DNA of 64,000 nucleotides from Neptunomonas japonica JAMM 1380 (GTDB lineage Bacteria; Pseudomonadota; Gammaproteobacteria; Pseudomonadales; Balneatricaceae), in NCBI RefSeq assembly GCF_016592555.1, contig NZ_AP014546.1, positions 2,242,501-2,306,500 of the forward strand, in the 5' to 3' direction. Numbering within the stretch: position 1 is the first letter of the stretch; every line of letters starts with the position of its first letter. Below the pieces are notes generated by a model, which was not told where the DNA came from, searched no databases, and was given only the letters and a program-made list of their open reading frames with translations. The position numbers and the translations under genes are program-made. Positions 9,371 through 19,032 of the stretch are shown one piece after another.

Positions 9371-10123
9371 ATGACTCCCAATACCCAGCTTAACAATGTG
9401 CGCATTGTACTGATTAATACATTTCACCCTGGCAATATTGGTGCGGCTGCACGCGCCATGAAAAACATGGGGCTTTCGCAGCTATGGCTAGTAGACCCGC
9501 GTGAATACCCCAGCGAAGAAGCAGACTCCAGAGCCGCAGGCGCTAAAGATGTTTTGGATAATGCAACAGTCGTCGGCACATTAAAAGAAGCTATCGCCGA
9601 TTGCCAATTAGTCATCGGGACTAGCGCTCGCAACCGCACCTTTGACCTGCCCATTTTAGATGCCAGGAACTGTGCAGAAAAAATCACTTCAGAAGCGGTA
9701 CAAGGTGAAGTAGCACTCGTTTTTGGTCGTGAAACTATGGGCTTATTGAACGAAGAACTGCAGTTGTGTAACTTCCATGTTTATATTCCGGCAAACCCAG
9801 AATACCCAGTTCTAAACGTCGCTCAGGCAATTCAACTATTGAGCTACGAAATCTGGATGGCAGCTCAGACGCCTATAAAAGAAAGATCAGAGTCTGAATA
9901 CCCTCGCCAAAACGAGATGGAACTGTTCTATACCCATTTAGAAACGGTGATTAGAGCCACCAACTTTATTATCCCTCAGCACGAAGGACGCGCTATGACC
10001 AAACTAAAGCGCTACTTCAACCGGACACGCCCGGAAAAAGCTGAACTTGGCATGTTACGAGGTATCCTAGCTTCGGTTCAGGAAACCATTGAAAACCTAT
10101 CGTCTACAGAAAAAAAGGATTAG
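9371..10123 (+). CDS. trmJ: tRNA (cytidine(32)/uridine(32)-2'-O)-methyltransferase TrmJ
   Basis: TrmJ methylates the 2'-O of position 32 in the anticodon loop of several tRNAs, using S-adenosylmethionine and a SPOUT knot. In the 250-residue product the knot motifs are clear: NTFHPGNIGAAARAMKNMG near the start, LVFGRETMGL in the middle, and IPANPEYPVLNVAQAI towards the end of the SPOUT domain. A C-terminal helical extension follows. The ATG at 9371 is preferred over a TTG three codons upstream. It heads an apparent operon with a small gene (4 bases on) and roxA, so two translation-apparatus modifiers travel together. Confidence 0.94.
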   Translation: MTPNTQLNNVRIVLINTFHPGNIGAAARAMKNMGLSQLWLVDPREYPSEEADSRAAGAKDVLDNATVVGTLKEAIADCQLVIGTSARNRTFDLPILDARNCAEKITSEAVQGEVALVFGRETMGLLNEELQLCNFHVYIPANPEYPVLNVAQAIQLLSYEIWMAAQTPIKERSESEYPRQNEMELFYTHLETVIRATNFIIPQHEGRAMTKLKRYFNRTRPEKAELGMLRGILASVQETIENLSSTEKKD

Positions 10124-10127
10124 CGTA

Positions 10128-10379
10128 ATGCACACAGATCTAACGAACCTTCAAGAAGATGCACGTCGCTTACAAGCTGGCATCGAAGCCGTCGCTGCTG
10201 AAATGAGCGCTTATGAAACTAACTTGGGCGGCATACAAGCTTGCGCATTAAAAATCCAAAAGTGCGCAAAAGTGATCGGCAACAACCGTATTGCAGCTGT
10301 AGCAGCCAAAGATAAACGCAAAATTATGGATGAGCTTGAAGGCGCCGCAATCGAGCTAGTTGAGTTACTAAAAAGATGA
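10128..10379 (+). CDS. Small coiled-coil protein of unknown function between trmJ and roxA
   Basis: An 83-residue, Ala/Lys-rich protein that should be almost entirely helical: LQEDARRLQAGIEAVAAEM, then a middle NLGGIQACALKIQKCAKVIG, then KDKRKIMDELEGAAIELVEL. It has no signal peptide or membrane segment. The ATG at 10128 has AAGGA about eight bases upstream, at the 3' end of trmJ. Its stop overlaps the roxA start in ATGA, so translation is coupled to roxA. This placement between two RNA/ribosome-modifying genes suggests a role linked to them, but I do not recognise the family. Confidence 0.7.
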   Translation: MHTDLTNLQEDARRLQAGIEAVAAEMSAYETNLGGIQACALKIQKCAKVIGNNRIAAVAAKDKRKIMDELEGAAIELVELLKR

Positions 10380-11539
10380 TTCCTAACTTCCCTCTAGGCG
10401 ACATGTCAGTAGACACATTTTTACGTGACTATTGGCAAAAAAAACCTCTACTGATTCGTAATGCTTTTCCTGAGTTTGAGCCGCCCGTTAGCGCGGATGA
10501 ACTTGCAGGACTGGCATGCGAAGAAGAAGTTGAATCACGGCTGGTTATTCAAAACGCCACGGGGGAACAATGGGAACTAGAAAATGGGCCATTCTCCGGT
10601 GAGCGCTTTGCTAACTTACAAGATAGCCATTGGACGTTGCTGGTCCAAGCAGTCGATCACTGGGCACCAGAAGCCAACGCACTACTAGAACAGTTTCGTT
10701 TTATTCCTAGCTGGCGCATTGATGACTTAATGGTTAGCTATGCCACCAAAGGTGGCGGCGTAGGCCCTCATTATGACAACTACGACGTCTTTCTCATCCA
10801 AGCATCTGGGCAACGACGCTGGGAAGTCGGCGGAATTTATGGTGAAGATTCACCACGTCGAGATGACACACCGGTAATGATTTTACCGGAATGGGACGCC
10901 GAACAAACCTACCTCCTAAACCCTGGAGATATGCTCTATATCCCGCCACGTATCGGGCATAACGGTACAGCAGAATCAGATGATTGCATGACCTATTCCG
11001 TTGGTTTTCGCGCACCATCACATGCTGATATATTAAGACAATTCACCGATTTTGTAGGCGAGCAGCTTAAAAGCGAAACGCGCTATAGCGATCCTGAGTT
11101 AACGCTACAAAAAAGCCCTGGACTGATTCGCCAATCAGATATGGAAAAAGTCAGGTCTATTATGACTGACTATTTGAATGAACCTGAGCTATTGGAGAAC
11201 TGGTTCGGCCAATACATGACTGAACAAAAGTATGCGGATCAAGCAGGTACGCCCGAAGAGAACGAAAACTACTCAGTAGAAGAACTCACTGAGTATCTAC
11301 ACGATGGCGGATTGATATATCGTGCTGAAGGAAGCCGCTTTGCATACCGAGAAAGAACCGATGGGTCAGTGGTTCTGTTCGTTAATGGTGAGGCCTGTGA
11401 CATCAGCCAAGAATCTGCAAGTTTTGCTCGCAACCTTTGCGACCTCCCCGCCATCAGCGCCGAACATGCTAATAATGCTGAAGCGCAGGAAGTACTCACT
11501 GAGTTATATAATATGGAAGCAGTCTATACAGAGGAATAA
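10376..11539 (+). CDS. roxA: Ribosomal protein uL16 3-hydroxylase RoxA (YcfD-like)
   Basis: RoxA is a JmjC-type Fe(II)/2-oxoglutarate oxygenase that hydroxylates an arginine of ribosomal protein uL16. The 387 residues show the N-terminal cupin with H132 and D134 in GPHYDNYDVFLIQ and H195 in PRIGHNG. These are equivalent to H125, D127 and H187 of E. coli YcfD as I recall them. The dimerisation and winged-helix C-terminal part follows. The start codon overlaps the stop of the preceding small gene (ATGA). The YWQKKPLLIRNAF opening is characteristic of the ROX family. Length is slightly above E. coli's 373. Confidence 0.93.
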   Translation: MIPNFPLGDMSVDTFLRDYWQKKPLLIRNAFPEFEPPVSADELAGLACEEEVESRLVIQNATGEQWELENGPFSGERFANLQDSHWTLLVQAVDHWAPEANALLEQFRFIPSWRIDDLMVSYATKGGGVGPHYDNYDVFLIQASGQRRWEVGGIYGEDSPRRDDTPVMILPEWDAEQTYLLNPGDMLYIPPRIGHNGTAESDDCMTYSVGFRAPSHADILRQFTDFVGEQLKSETRYSDPELTLQKSPGLIRQSDMEKVRSIMTDYLNEPELLENWFGQYMTEQKYADQAGTPEENENYSVEELTEYLHDGGLIYRAEGSRFAYRERTDGSVVLFVNGEACDISQESASFARNLCDLPAISAEHANNAEAQEVLTELYNMEAVYTEE

Positions 11540-11566
11540 CCTTACCAACAACAGCTAACTACATGA

Positions 11567-12511
11567 TTATTTAAGTGTTACGACCCTCGCTGCTTCAATA
11601 ATTAATCGCCGCAACCATTGATGTGCCTGATTGTGCTGTAATAATGGACTCCATGCCATTTTTAACTCAAAAGACGGAACATCAAAGGGGGGGGATTGTA
11701 GCACTAACCTTGGGTTATCTTTTTGTGCCATTGCTGCACGCGTTGGTATGGTTACAATCAGCTCTTTTTGTTCAGCCAATAAAGTGGCTGATTGGTAATG
11801 ACGTGTAAAAACAGATATATGCCGCTTATGACCAATACGTAATAACGCCTCATCCACCCAGCCTAATCGAGTGGTATCTTTTGGCGTTATTCCCATCCCG
11901 GCTCCCATACCCGTTTTACTCACCCAAACATGGTTCGATTCAAGATAACTTTGTAACGTAAAATTTTGGGCCACAGGATTGTCGATACTAAACAGACAAG
12001 AAAAAGTATCGTGCCATAAGGTCACCTGATGAAAAGTTTGCGGCATACTATCAAAGCGGTTAATAACTAGGTCCACTTGCCCCTGCTCTACTTCCAAAAA
12101 GCTCATATCACTGGGTGTCAGAATATCCAAAATAACCCCCGGAGCTTGAACAGCTAACCCCTCCAAAACACGAGGTATTAATGTCGACTCACCATAATCA
12201 CTGGTCATAATACGAAACACGCGGTCACTAGACGCTGCATCAAATTCAATACTCGGCTCAATCACCTTCTCTACACTGGCAAGTATCCCTCGTATTTCAG
12301 GCTGCATAGCCAATGCCCTTTCAGTAGGCATCATTCCATCACTGGTTCTCACCAATAACGGATCACCAAAGGCTTCTCGTAAACGTCGCAAACTGTTACT
12401 CATCGCCGGTTGCGTAATTCCCAGCAAGCTAGCGGAGCGCGTCACATTACGTTCGCGCAACAGCACGTCAAGATAAACCAACAAATTAAGGTCAATATGG
12501 TCAATATTCAT
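11567..12511 (-). CDS. LysR-family transcriptional regulator divergent from aceA
   Basis: A 314-residue LysR regulator with the N-terminal winged helix (LLGITQPAMSNSLRRLRE, about residues 30-50) and a C-terminal effector-binding domain. It opens MNIDHIDLNLLVYLDVLLRE, like the NodD/LinR-type branch. It is transcribed away from aceA with 165 bases between the starts, the usual layout in which a LysR protein controls its neighbour and itself. Control of isocitrate lyase is therefore plausible but unproven. It converges with roxA, whose stop is 27 bases away; no terminator was seen between them. Confidence 0.88.
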   Translation of the reverse strand: MNIDHIDLNLLVYLDVLLRERNVTRSASLLGITQPAMSNSLRRLREAFGDPLLVRTSDGMMPTERALAMQPEIRGILASVEKVIEPSIEFDAASSDRVFRIMTSDYGESTLIPRVLEGLAVQAPGVILDILTPSDMSFLEVEQGQVDLVINRFDSMPQTFHQVTLWHDTFSCLFSIDNPVAQNFTLQSYLESNHVWVSKTGMGAGMGITPKDTTRLGWVDEALLRIGHKRHISVFTRHYQSATLLAEQKELIVTIPTRAAMAQKDNPRLVLQSPPFDVPSFELKMAWSPLLQHNQAHQWLRRLIIEAARVVTLK

Positions 12512-12676
12512 CTTTATTACCTATATTTTCATGCTTAAATTAACCAAGATCAATATTCATACCATGAATGATAGAAATAACTGACATTTATTTCAATTAT
12601 ATTAAATCCTTCTATATAATTATTTCAAAGTTAACCAAGGCAGTTTGTGACTACCTAAAACTAAGCAGGACTAACC

Positions 12677-14275
12677 ATGTCAAATTACACAAAAGATATC
12701 GATGCAGTTGCTACGCTTTGTGAAGCGAACGGCTCTTCTTGGAACACGATCAACCCTGAATCTGTTGCTCGTATGCGTGCTCAGAACAAATTCAAAACTG
12801 GTTTGGATATAGCTAAATACACTGCTGACTTAATGCGCTCTGACATGGCGGCGTTCGATGCTGACAAGACTAAGTACACTCAGTCTCTAGGTTGCTGGCA
12901 CGGTTTCATTGGTCAACAGAAGATGATTTCTATTAAGAAACATTTCAACGGCCAAACTGATCGTCGTTACTTGTACCTATCTGGCTGGATGGTTGCAGCT
13001 CTTCGCTCTGACTTTGGTCCTCTACCTGACCAGTCTATGCATGAAAAAACAACTGTTGCTAGCTTGGTTGAAGAGCTGTACACATTCCTACGTCAAGCTG
13101 ATGCACGTGAACTAGGCGGTTTATTCCGTGAACTAGATGCAGCTCGTGAAGCTGGCGATACTGCTGCACAAGCGACTATCCAAGACAAAATTGATAACCA
13201 CGTAACTCACGTAGTGCCAATTATTGCTGATATCGATGCTGGTTTCGGTAACGCTGAAGCCACTTACATCATGGCTAAGCAGATGATCGAAGCAGGTGCT
13301 TGTGCACTACAGATCGAAAACCAAGTTGCTGATGAAAAGCAATGTGGTCACCAAGACGGTAAAGTAACTGTTCCTCATGCTGACTTCCATTCTAAGATTC
13401 GTGCATTGCGTTACGCTTTCCTTGAGCTAGGTATCGATAACGGTATTATCGTTTCACGTACTGATTCTGAAGGTGCTGGCTTAACTAAAGAAATCGCTGT
13501 TGTTAAAGAGCCTGGCGATCAAGGCGATCGTTATAACTCTTTCCTAGACGTTGAAGAGATCGACGTAGCTGACATGGCTGAAGGCGACGTATGCTTCAAC
13601 CGTGACGGCAAGCTGGTTCGTCCTAAGCGTTTACCTTCTGGTTTGTACCAATTCCGTCAGGGTACTGGTGAAGAGCGTTGCGTATTTGACAGCATCGAAG
13701 CTATCAAAGCAGGTGCTGATCTACTTTGGATCGAAACTGCAACACCAAACGTTCAAGACATCGCTGACATGATGAATGAAGTACGTAAAGAGATTCCTGA
13801 TGCGAAGCTGGTTTACAACAACTCACCTTCTTTCAACTGGACTCTTAACTTCCGTCAACAGGCGTTTGATGCAATGGTTGCTGCAGGTGAAGACGTTTCT
13901 GCTTACGATCGTGCTGCTCTAATGAGCGCTGAATACGACGAGACTGAACTGTCTGCACGTGCTGATGATAAGATCCGTACATTCCAGGCTGATACTGCTC
14001 GTGAAGCAAACATCTTCCACCACTTGATCACTCTACCGACTTACCACACTGCTGCATTGTCTACTGACAACTTGGCTAAAGAGTACTTCGGTGAAGCAGG
14101 TATGCTGGGTTATGTTGCTGGCGTACAGCGTAAAGAGATCCGTCAAGGTATTGCATGTGTTAAGCACCAAAACATGTCTGGTTCTGACATGGGCGACGAC
14201 CACAAAGAATACTTTGCTGGTGAAAACGCTCTGAAAGCTGGCGGCGCGAAAAACACTTCTAACCAGTTCAACTAA
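12677..14275 (+). CDS. aceA: Isocitrate lyase AceA (long form)
   Basis: AceA splits isocitrate into glyoxylate and succinate, the first step of the glyoxylate shunt needed for growth on acetate or fatty acids. The 532-residue product belongs to the longer isocitrate lyase group found in pseudomonads and marine gammaproteobacteria (E. coli has 434). The catalytic motif is KQCGH (221-225) with Cys223. The substrate-contact region SPSFNW is present near residue 380. AGGA lies before the ATG. The AT-rich 165-base gap to the divergent LysR gene must hold both promoters. Codon use is strongly biased, as expected of a highly expressed gene. A terminator follows. Confidence 0.96.
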   Translation: MSNYTKDIDAVATLCEANGSSWNTINPESVARMRAQNKFKTGLDIAKYTADLMRSDMAAFDADKTKYTQSLGCWHGFIGQQKMISIKKHFNGQTDRRYLYLSGWMVAALRSDFGPLPDQSMHEKTTVASLVEELYTFLRQADARELGGLFRELDAAREAGDTAAQATIQDKIDNHVTHVVPIIADIDAGFGNAEATYIMAKQMIEAGACALQIENQVADEKQCGHQDGKVTVPHADFHSKIRALRYAFLELGIDNGIIVSRTDSEGAGLTKEIAVVKEPGDQGDRYNSFLDVEEIDVADMAEGDVCFNRDGKLVRPKRLPSGLYQFRQGTGEERCVFDSIEAIKAGADLLWIETATPNVQDIADMMNEVRKEIPDAKLVYNNSPSFNWTLNFRQQAFDAMVAAGEDVSAYDRAALMSAEYDETELSARADDKIRTFQADTAREANIFHHLITLPTYHTAALSTDNLAKEYFGEAGMLGYVAGVQRKEIRQGIACVKHQNMSGSDMGDDHKEYFAGENALKAGGAKNTSNQFN

Positions 14276-14348
14276 GTTGAATTAGTTTTGAATGAAGTAC
14301 TCTGGTAATTGCTTTTGCATTATCAGAGTACAGTCCATTGCTGGACAT

Positions 14349-14382
14349 AAAAGCGACCCCTTAATAAGGCGTCGCTTTTTTT
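14349..14382 (+). terminator. Rho-independent terminator of aceA
   Basis: AAAAGCGAC (14349-14357) pairs with GTCGCTTTT (14371-14379), followed by more T. A small inner stem CCTT/AAGG lies in the loop. It starts 73 bases after the aceA stop. Confidence 0.9.
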
Positions 14383-14499
14383 ATGGGCAAGGCTGTTTCC
14401 AGTAAGATTGTTTCTAACTCTCTACGCAAGAACCAAATGAGTTTTTACGTTAGAATCCTAACCTGCTCCCTACCACAAACTGATTAAGTGATTTTGAAT

Positions 14500-15063
14500 A
14501 TGGCTAACATACCTGCTTTTCTTAAAGATGCAAAAGACTTGTTAACCGAGCAAGGGTTTACTACGAGCGATACTTGGTATCACGGCACTTCATCGGCACT
14601 AGTCGACTCAATCCAAGAGCAAGGTTTGATACGCTCTGGAGATAAAGCATTGAAGGATGCCGCCAAAAAAACCATGGCAACCATCGGGAACAACTACACA
14701 GAATCAATTGAGCCAGTATTTTTAACGCAAAGTAAAGAACTCGCTTTTTACTGGGCGGAGCAAGCCGTAAGAGACCGTAGTGTCCGTGTTGAAGGTGATG
14801 AGCACCCCGTCGTTTTTGCAGTGACACTCCCAGAAGCACAAAACGCCCAAGTAAAGCCTGATGTAGGCGCGGCTAGCTTATTACTCGTTAAAGAGGGTGA
14901 GAATTTCATGGCTTACCTAGCCGGTATTTATCAGGAGAATGGTTTCGGCGCACCGGAAATAGATCTGATGAAGGCAGATCGTATGGAATACCTAAGCACA
15001 CTAGGCATGGCATATTTTAATGAAAACATTAGTGCTTCTTGCCTCAATGTAATAGCTGACTAA
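14500..15063 (+). CDS. Orphan protein with ADP-ribosyltransferase-like N-terminal motif
   Basis: A 187-residue cytoplasmic protein. Near residue 30 it has WYHGTSSALVDSIQEQGLIR, the pattern (YHGT, then an I..GL turn) that opens many ADP-ribosyltransferase-fold proteins. VFLTQSKELAFYWAEQAV follows about 50 residues later, in the place of the STS-like second motif (here LTQS). The third-motif glutamate cannot be assigned with confidence. It could be an ART-fold enzyme or a binding-only relative. ATG 14500 is chosen; an in-frame GTG twelve bases upstream is possible. It stands alone between two terminators, with no antitoxin-like partner beside it. Confidence 0.6.
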   Translation: MANIPAFLKDAKDLLTEQGFTTSDTWYHGTSSALVDSIQEQGLIRSGDKALKDAAKKTMATIGNNYTESIEPVFLTQSKELAFYWAEQAVRDRSVRVEGDEHPVVFAVTLPEAQNAQVKPDVGAASLLLVKEGENFMAYLAGIYQENGFGAPEIDLMKADRMEYLSTLGMAYFNENISASCLNVIAD

Positions 15064-15171
15064 CAGTATTTCAGAAGATAAATGACATACTGTTCAGAGC
15101 TAAAAAACAAAAAAGGCGCCTAGACGCACGCTATTACGCTTTCATGTTGCTAATCAGATAGCGTTAATTCT

Positions 15172-15220
15172 AAAAAGCCCCTACAACACATGATAAATCA
15201 ACAGCATTGTAGGGGTTTTT
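15172..15220. terminator. Bidirectional-looking rho-independent terminator
   Basis: CCCCTACAA (15178-15186) pairs with TTGTAGGGG (15207-15215), flanked by A5 on the left and T5 on the right. It sits 115 bases after the preceding orphan gene. The 15064-15384 gap otherwise holds CGCTAT/ATAGCG repeats and no gene. Confidence 0.8.
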
Positions 15221-15384
15221 GTGGGGCAAAAACCTCTTCAAGCAATGCAACCCAGGGCTACTAAAGACATCAACACTAACTGTTGTAATCGCCCTTCCTG
15301 CCTCAATTTCAATGTACCTGTCATAGACCTATCCAAAAGAACAGGTACACTATTGCCAACAGGATTCTTTATCATGGAAACGAT

Positions 15385-16077
15385 ATGAAAAAATTAATAA
15401 TGTTGACATCTGTCTTCTTTCTAACCGCATGTAACAGTGCATCCTTGGCTGTTAAGCCGACTACTGATATCAATATGTCTAGCTTAAGCTATGAAGCTGA
15501 CAGCCAGAAAATACAGATTTTTGATAACCGAGATAACCTTGAAAAGAAGCAAGGTTATGTATCTAAGTATTTCAAAGGCTATCGATTTGGGGATGCTCAA
15601 CTGAATTTTGATCGAAGATTATTACTGGAGCAGTATCTAAATAAGAACTTGAGCACCACTGCAAATACAAAGATCTCTCTTGAAGAATTTACTCTCTATC
15701 ATGTTGAGCCTGAAACAGTACTTGTTAGCACTAGGAAAGCAGGCGATCCTGATTTTGCATCAGGTGTTGAAATCGCTTTAGGCGGAGTCATTGGAGGCCT
15801 ACTGGGCGAGGCTATTAGAGCAGGTGAATCGGAGTCCTATTCCAATGGGAATCCATATTTCTTGTGTACGATTAAAGTTAAAACACAAGGCAAAAAAGTT
15901 AGCATTCGATATTATCTGAATCAGAACTATATAAATGAGCTTAACCCTGAAAGCCCATTTTCTTCCGAGAAATATCGAGAAGGTTTAAAAGAAACGGTTG
16001 ATGTTTGTTTATCAAGGACAGCTGAAAAACTTGCAAGCAGCTCACGCTTTAGTGGCTTTAGCATAGTTAGCAGGTAA
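15385..16077 (+). CDS. Putative lipoprotein of unknown function
   Basis: A 230-residue protein with a lipoprotein signal: MKKLIMLTSVFFLTAC, lipobox LTAC with Cys16 as the lipidated residue. The mature part is hydrophilic apart from a glycine-rich amphipathic stretch, EIALGGVIGGLLGEAI, near residue 135. That stretch resembles glycine-zipper segments of envelope lipoproteins. Two Cys (in YFLCTIK and VDVCLSR) could form a disulfide. Residue +2 is Asn, so outer-membrane sorting is expected. I do not recognise the family. It stands alone between two terminators. Confidence 0.75.
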   Translation: MKKLIMLTSVFFLTACNSASLAVKPTTDINMSSLSYEADSQKIQIFDNRDNLEKKQGYVSKYFKGYRFGDAQLNFDRRLLLEQYLNKNLSTTANTKISLEEFTLYHVEPETVLVSTRKAGDPDFASGVEIALGGVIGGLLGEAIRAGESESYSNGNPYFLCTIKVKTQGKKVSIRYYLNQNYINELNPESPFSSEKYREGLKETVDVCLSRTAEKLASSSRFSGFSIVSR

Positions 16078-16121
16078 AGTGTCAGCTGTCTCTAATGCTC
16101 AGATCGTTACAATGAAAAGCA

Positions 16122-16150
16122 AAAAAAGAGTGTCTCTAGCACTCTTTTTT
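16122..16150. terminator. Bidirectional rho-independent terminator
   Basis: AAAAAAGAGTG (16122-16132) pairs with CACTCTTTTTT (16140-16150) around a 7-base loop. It separates the plus-strand lipoprotein gene from the converging AraC-family gene and suits both. Confidence 0.9.
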
Positions 16151-16165
16151 ATTAGCTGATTACAT

Positions 16166-17035
16166 TCAAACCAATTTAAGAGGCAAATAAATATCAGTAA
16201 TTAGCTCGCTCGGCGCCACTGCTCTAGGATCATTTACATACTCTTCAAATACAGGAGCATTTGCAGACTCTCTGCCTGAATTAGGTAACCACTCGCCAAA
16301 TAGCCATTGATAAGCAGCATGCATATTTGCATAAGGGCCAACATACCTCAGCACCGCACACTCACAACGGTCTATCGTATGCTCAGTAACAGGGTCAGAA
16401 TTCTCCACTTCATAGCCTTGCAAAGTAGCACATGCCGCCGAGCGCAGCTCCTCTTCTGGTGTAGCATCTGGGTCATCAAAGTAAATCCCAAACGACCGTG
16501 TTTGCTCAGAAACAAGCTGCTTCATACCTAACCAAGCAAACAGTTTTTCAAACGAGCCACCAATATCCATATAAGAACCTGTGTGCTCAATACCGACCAA
16601 ATGTAATTCCTCAACCTCTTTTATTTCGACTTGTAACATTTCAGTACCTTTAATAGAGACAGACTCTCTATCTTTAGAAAGTTTAAATACTTGATGGTTT
16701 CCCTCTATGCGATAACGAGCAGGAGGCAAGCCGAGACTATCACTGAATGCTCGATTGAAAGACTGAACACTGCTATAACCAGAAGATTGAGCAATATCTT
16801 GTACGCTGTTTTGAGTATTGACCAACCACCCTGCCGCTTTGTGTAACCGTAACCTTTTTACTGTCCCAGCTAGCGTTTCTCCATACATCGCTTTATAGAC
16901 TCGATGCCAGTGATAAGGCGATAAACAAGCAATGTCAGCCAATACATAAAGATCTAGCGGTTTATCCAAATTTTCATAGATATAGTCAATTACACGTTCA
17001 AAACGTTGATGATAAAACCGTTCTTCATTTGTCAT
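16166..17035 (-). CDS. AraC-family regulator with GyrI-like effector domain
   Basis: A 289-residue regulator. The N-terminal ~108 residues form the two helix-turn-helices of the AraC/Rob type: LADIACLSPYHWHRVYKAM, then VQDIAQSSGYSSVQSFNRAF, ending in the family PARYR. Residues ~132-289 form a GyrI-like (SOUL/BacR) small-molecule-binding domain, with VEELHLVGIEHTGSY and VLRYVGPYANMHAAYQWLF. This order, DNA-binding first, is that of Rob-like regulators of drug or stress responses. No obvious target is adjacent; it converges with the lipoprotein gene and is divergent from the chemoreceptor 371 bases away. Confidence 0.9.
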   Translation of the reverse strand: MTNEERFYHQRFERVIDYIYENLDKPLDLYVLADIACLSPYHWHRVYKAMYGETLAGTVKRLRLHKAAGWLVNTQNSVQDIAQSSGYSSVQSFNRAFSDSLGLPPARYRIEGNHQVFKLSKDRESVSIKGTEMLQVEIKEVEELHLVGIEHTGSYMDIGGSFEKLFAWLGMKQLVSEQTRSFGIYFDDPDATPEEELRSAACATLQGYEVENSDPVTEHTIDRCECAVLRYVGPYANMHAAYQWLFGEWLPNSGRESANAPVFEEYVNDPRAVAPSELITDIYLPLKLV

Positions 17036-17406
17036 AGTTGCATCTCTTTCAACGATATTAATGTGATAAAAGTAACTTTAGCACTTGGGCATTTAGCAAA
17101 TCTTGCTGATTTTTCTGCAACACGTAGACAGAGCAGCATATGAAGTTCTTATAAACAGCCTATCTATCTGTATCTTTTTATTTACAAATTAATCATGGAG
17201 TCTTAGTTAGAAAATCTTTCCGTCTTATATTTAAGACAAAAACCCAATTGATACAATTGGATACAATTAAAAGCAGCATTTGAAAACATATTAAATAAAG
17301 CTTTGCTACACTTCTTCAAAACACACTGTAAATTAAAAATTACAATAAAATTATTGGTTACGTTATTACTCATATAGCAACAACTTTCAGCGTGGAGTCG
17401 ACTTAA
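17036..17406. other. AT-rich intergenic region between divergent AraC and chemoreceptor genes
   Basis: The 371 bases contain no credible gene. A tandem GATACAATTG repeat (around 17249-17268) is the only structure noted. It must hold the promoters of both divergent genes; no clear sigma-28 site was found for the chemoreceptor. Confidence 0.5.
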
Positions 17407-19032
17407 ATGTTTGTACGCAAAATGACTGTTAAATCAAAGCTCATATTTATAATTTTGGTTTTTTCTTCTTTATGCATATCAATTAAAGCCTACGATTTAT
17501 GGCAGCTAAAGCTAGGCCTCATTGCAGAAAGAAAATTACAATCAAGCAATGCCGTAGACATGGCATTCAATATTATTTCTCACTATCAGAAGCAACAACA
17601 AGAAGGCTTATTAAACCAAGATGAGGCTCAAAGCAGCGCCTTAGCGCTGGTAAAACAAATGCGCTATGACAATGATAATTATATGTGGGTTAACGACCTA
17701 CAACCGCGCATGCTTATGCACCCCACTAACTCCAAGCTAGATGGAAAAGATCTATCTACCTTCACGGATAGTGATAAAAAGCCATTATTTATCGATATTG
17801 TCCGAGGCGCCAAACTGAACGGAGCCGGGTTTGAGTATTATATGTGGCCAAAGCCAGGTGAAAGTATTCCTGCCGAAAAACTTTCAAAATACACACTCTT
17901 TAAACCTTGGGGCTGGGTTATTGGTACTGGCGTTTATATTGATGACATCAACGAAACGTTTATGAGTAAACTATTTGAGTCTTTTGTTTTTATCATCCTG
18001 ATCACTCCTCTTATTGCTTGGCTTACCATCTCTATCCTACGCTCAATAACGCACCCTCTTCTGAACATGAGTAATACAATGAAAGAAGTTGCCAAAGGCA
18101 ACCTTTCAAAGCGCATTGATGCTTCTAGCCAAGATGAACTTGGGGACCTAGGCCGTATCATTAACGCTACGCTGGATATCCAGCAGGACCTCATTAAAGA
18201 AATGAGGCTCTCCAGTGACCAAATGCTCGATTCTGCAGAACAAATGGCGGCAACTGCCGAGCAAACATCTGCTGGCGTCATGCAACAAAGCGAAGAGACA
18301 CAACTACTCGCTGCATCCATGAATAAAATGTCAGAAGCAGCTCAGCACGTTGCTGAGAACAGCCAACAAACTGCCAACATTACAATTAATGCCGAAGCCG
18401 CCGCACAAGATGGCAAAACGATCGTTCTTGAAACCATCAACTCTATTAACGGCCTTGCTGAACAGTTAGAAAATCAGGCTAGTAATATCATAAAGCTAGA
18501 AGAAGACATGAATAATGTTGAAAGCTTCTTATCCATCATTAGAGACATATCAGACCAAACCAACCTCCTTGCTCTAAATGCGGCTATTGAGGCTGCTCGC
18601 GCTGGCGAGCAAGGCAGAGGCTTTGCTGTTGTTGCCGATGAAGTTCGAGCACTTGCCAAACGAACTCAAGAATCTACCGATCAAATCAACACCTTAAACT
18701 CACAATTAAAACTAGCGTGTAAGAACGCTGTCAACATGATGTCCGAAAGCCATGAAGAGGCACAAAAGTGTATAAAAAGCGCCTCTAATGCTGGTCAGCA
18801 CTTAATTAGCATTGTAGAAAACGTACAGGAAATTTTAGAGATGAATAACCTTGTGGCCTCTTCTGCCCAGCAACAAAACTCTGTTGCCAGCGAGATGAGT
18901 CATAACTTGAATAATATCTCTATTATTGCGGATCAAACACACGGAGGCGCACGATTAACCGCTGATAATAGCGAGCAACTTGCCAACCTATCACGCTCTC
19001 TGCAAAGCCAAGTAAAGCAATTTACAACCTAA
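17407..19032 (+). CDS. Methyl-accepting chemotaxis protein with periplasmic Cache domain
   Basis: A 541-residue chemoreceptor. TM1 spans about residues 11-27. A periplasmic single-Cache domain follows, with the typical [20 protein letters not shown] and [17 protein letters not shown]2 is near 189-211 and a HAMP linker follows. The cytoplasmic signalling hairpin has the conserved tip [20 protein letters not shown], then [20 protein letters not shown]. Cache receptors of this kind often sense small organic acids; the ligand here is unknown. There is no C-terminal pentapeptide for CheR tethering. GGAG lies nine bases before the ATG. The gene stands alone. Confidence 0.94.
   Translation: MFVRKMTVKSKLIFIILVFSSLCISIKAYDLWQLKLGLIAERKLQSSNAVDMAFNIISHYQKQQQEGLLNQDEAQSSALALVKQMRYDNDNYMWVNDLQPRMLMHPTNSKLDGKDLSTFTDSDKKPLFIDIVRGAKLNGAGFEYYMWPKPGESIPAEKLSKYTLFKPWGWVIGTGVYIDDINETFMSKLFESFVFIILITPLIAWLTISILRSITHPLLNMSNTMKEVAKGNLSKRIDASSQDELGDLGRIINATLDIQQDLIKEMRLSSDQMLDSAEQMAATAEQTSAGVMQQSEETQLLAASMNKMSEAAQHVAENSQQTANITINAEAAAQDGKTIVLETINSINGLAEQLENQASNIIKLEEDMNNVESFLSIIRDISDQTNLLALNAAIEAARAGEQGRGFAVVADEVRALAKRTQESTDQINTLNSQLKLACKNAVNMMSESHEEAQKCIKSASNAGQHLISIVENVQEILEMNNLVASSAQQQNSVASEMSHNLNNISIIADQTHGGARLTADNSEQLANLSRSLQSQVKQFTT

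Noticed and set aside
17934..18320. 128-codon minus-strand frame inside the chemoreceptor gene
   Set aside because: Shadow of the chemoreceptor coding sequence; Ser/Ile-rich translation without motifs.
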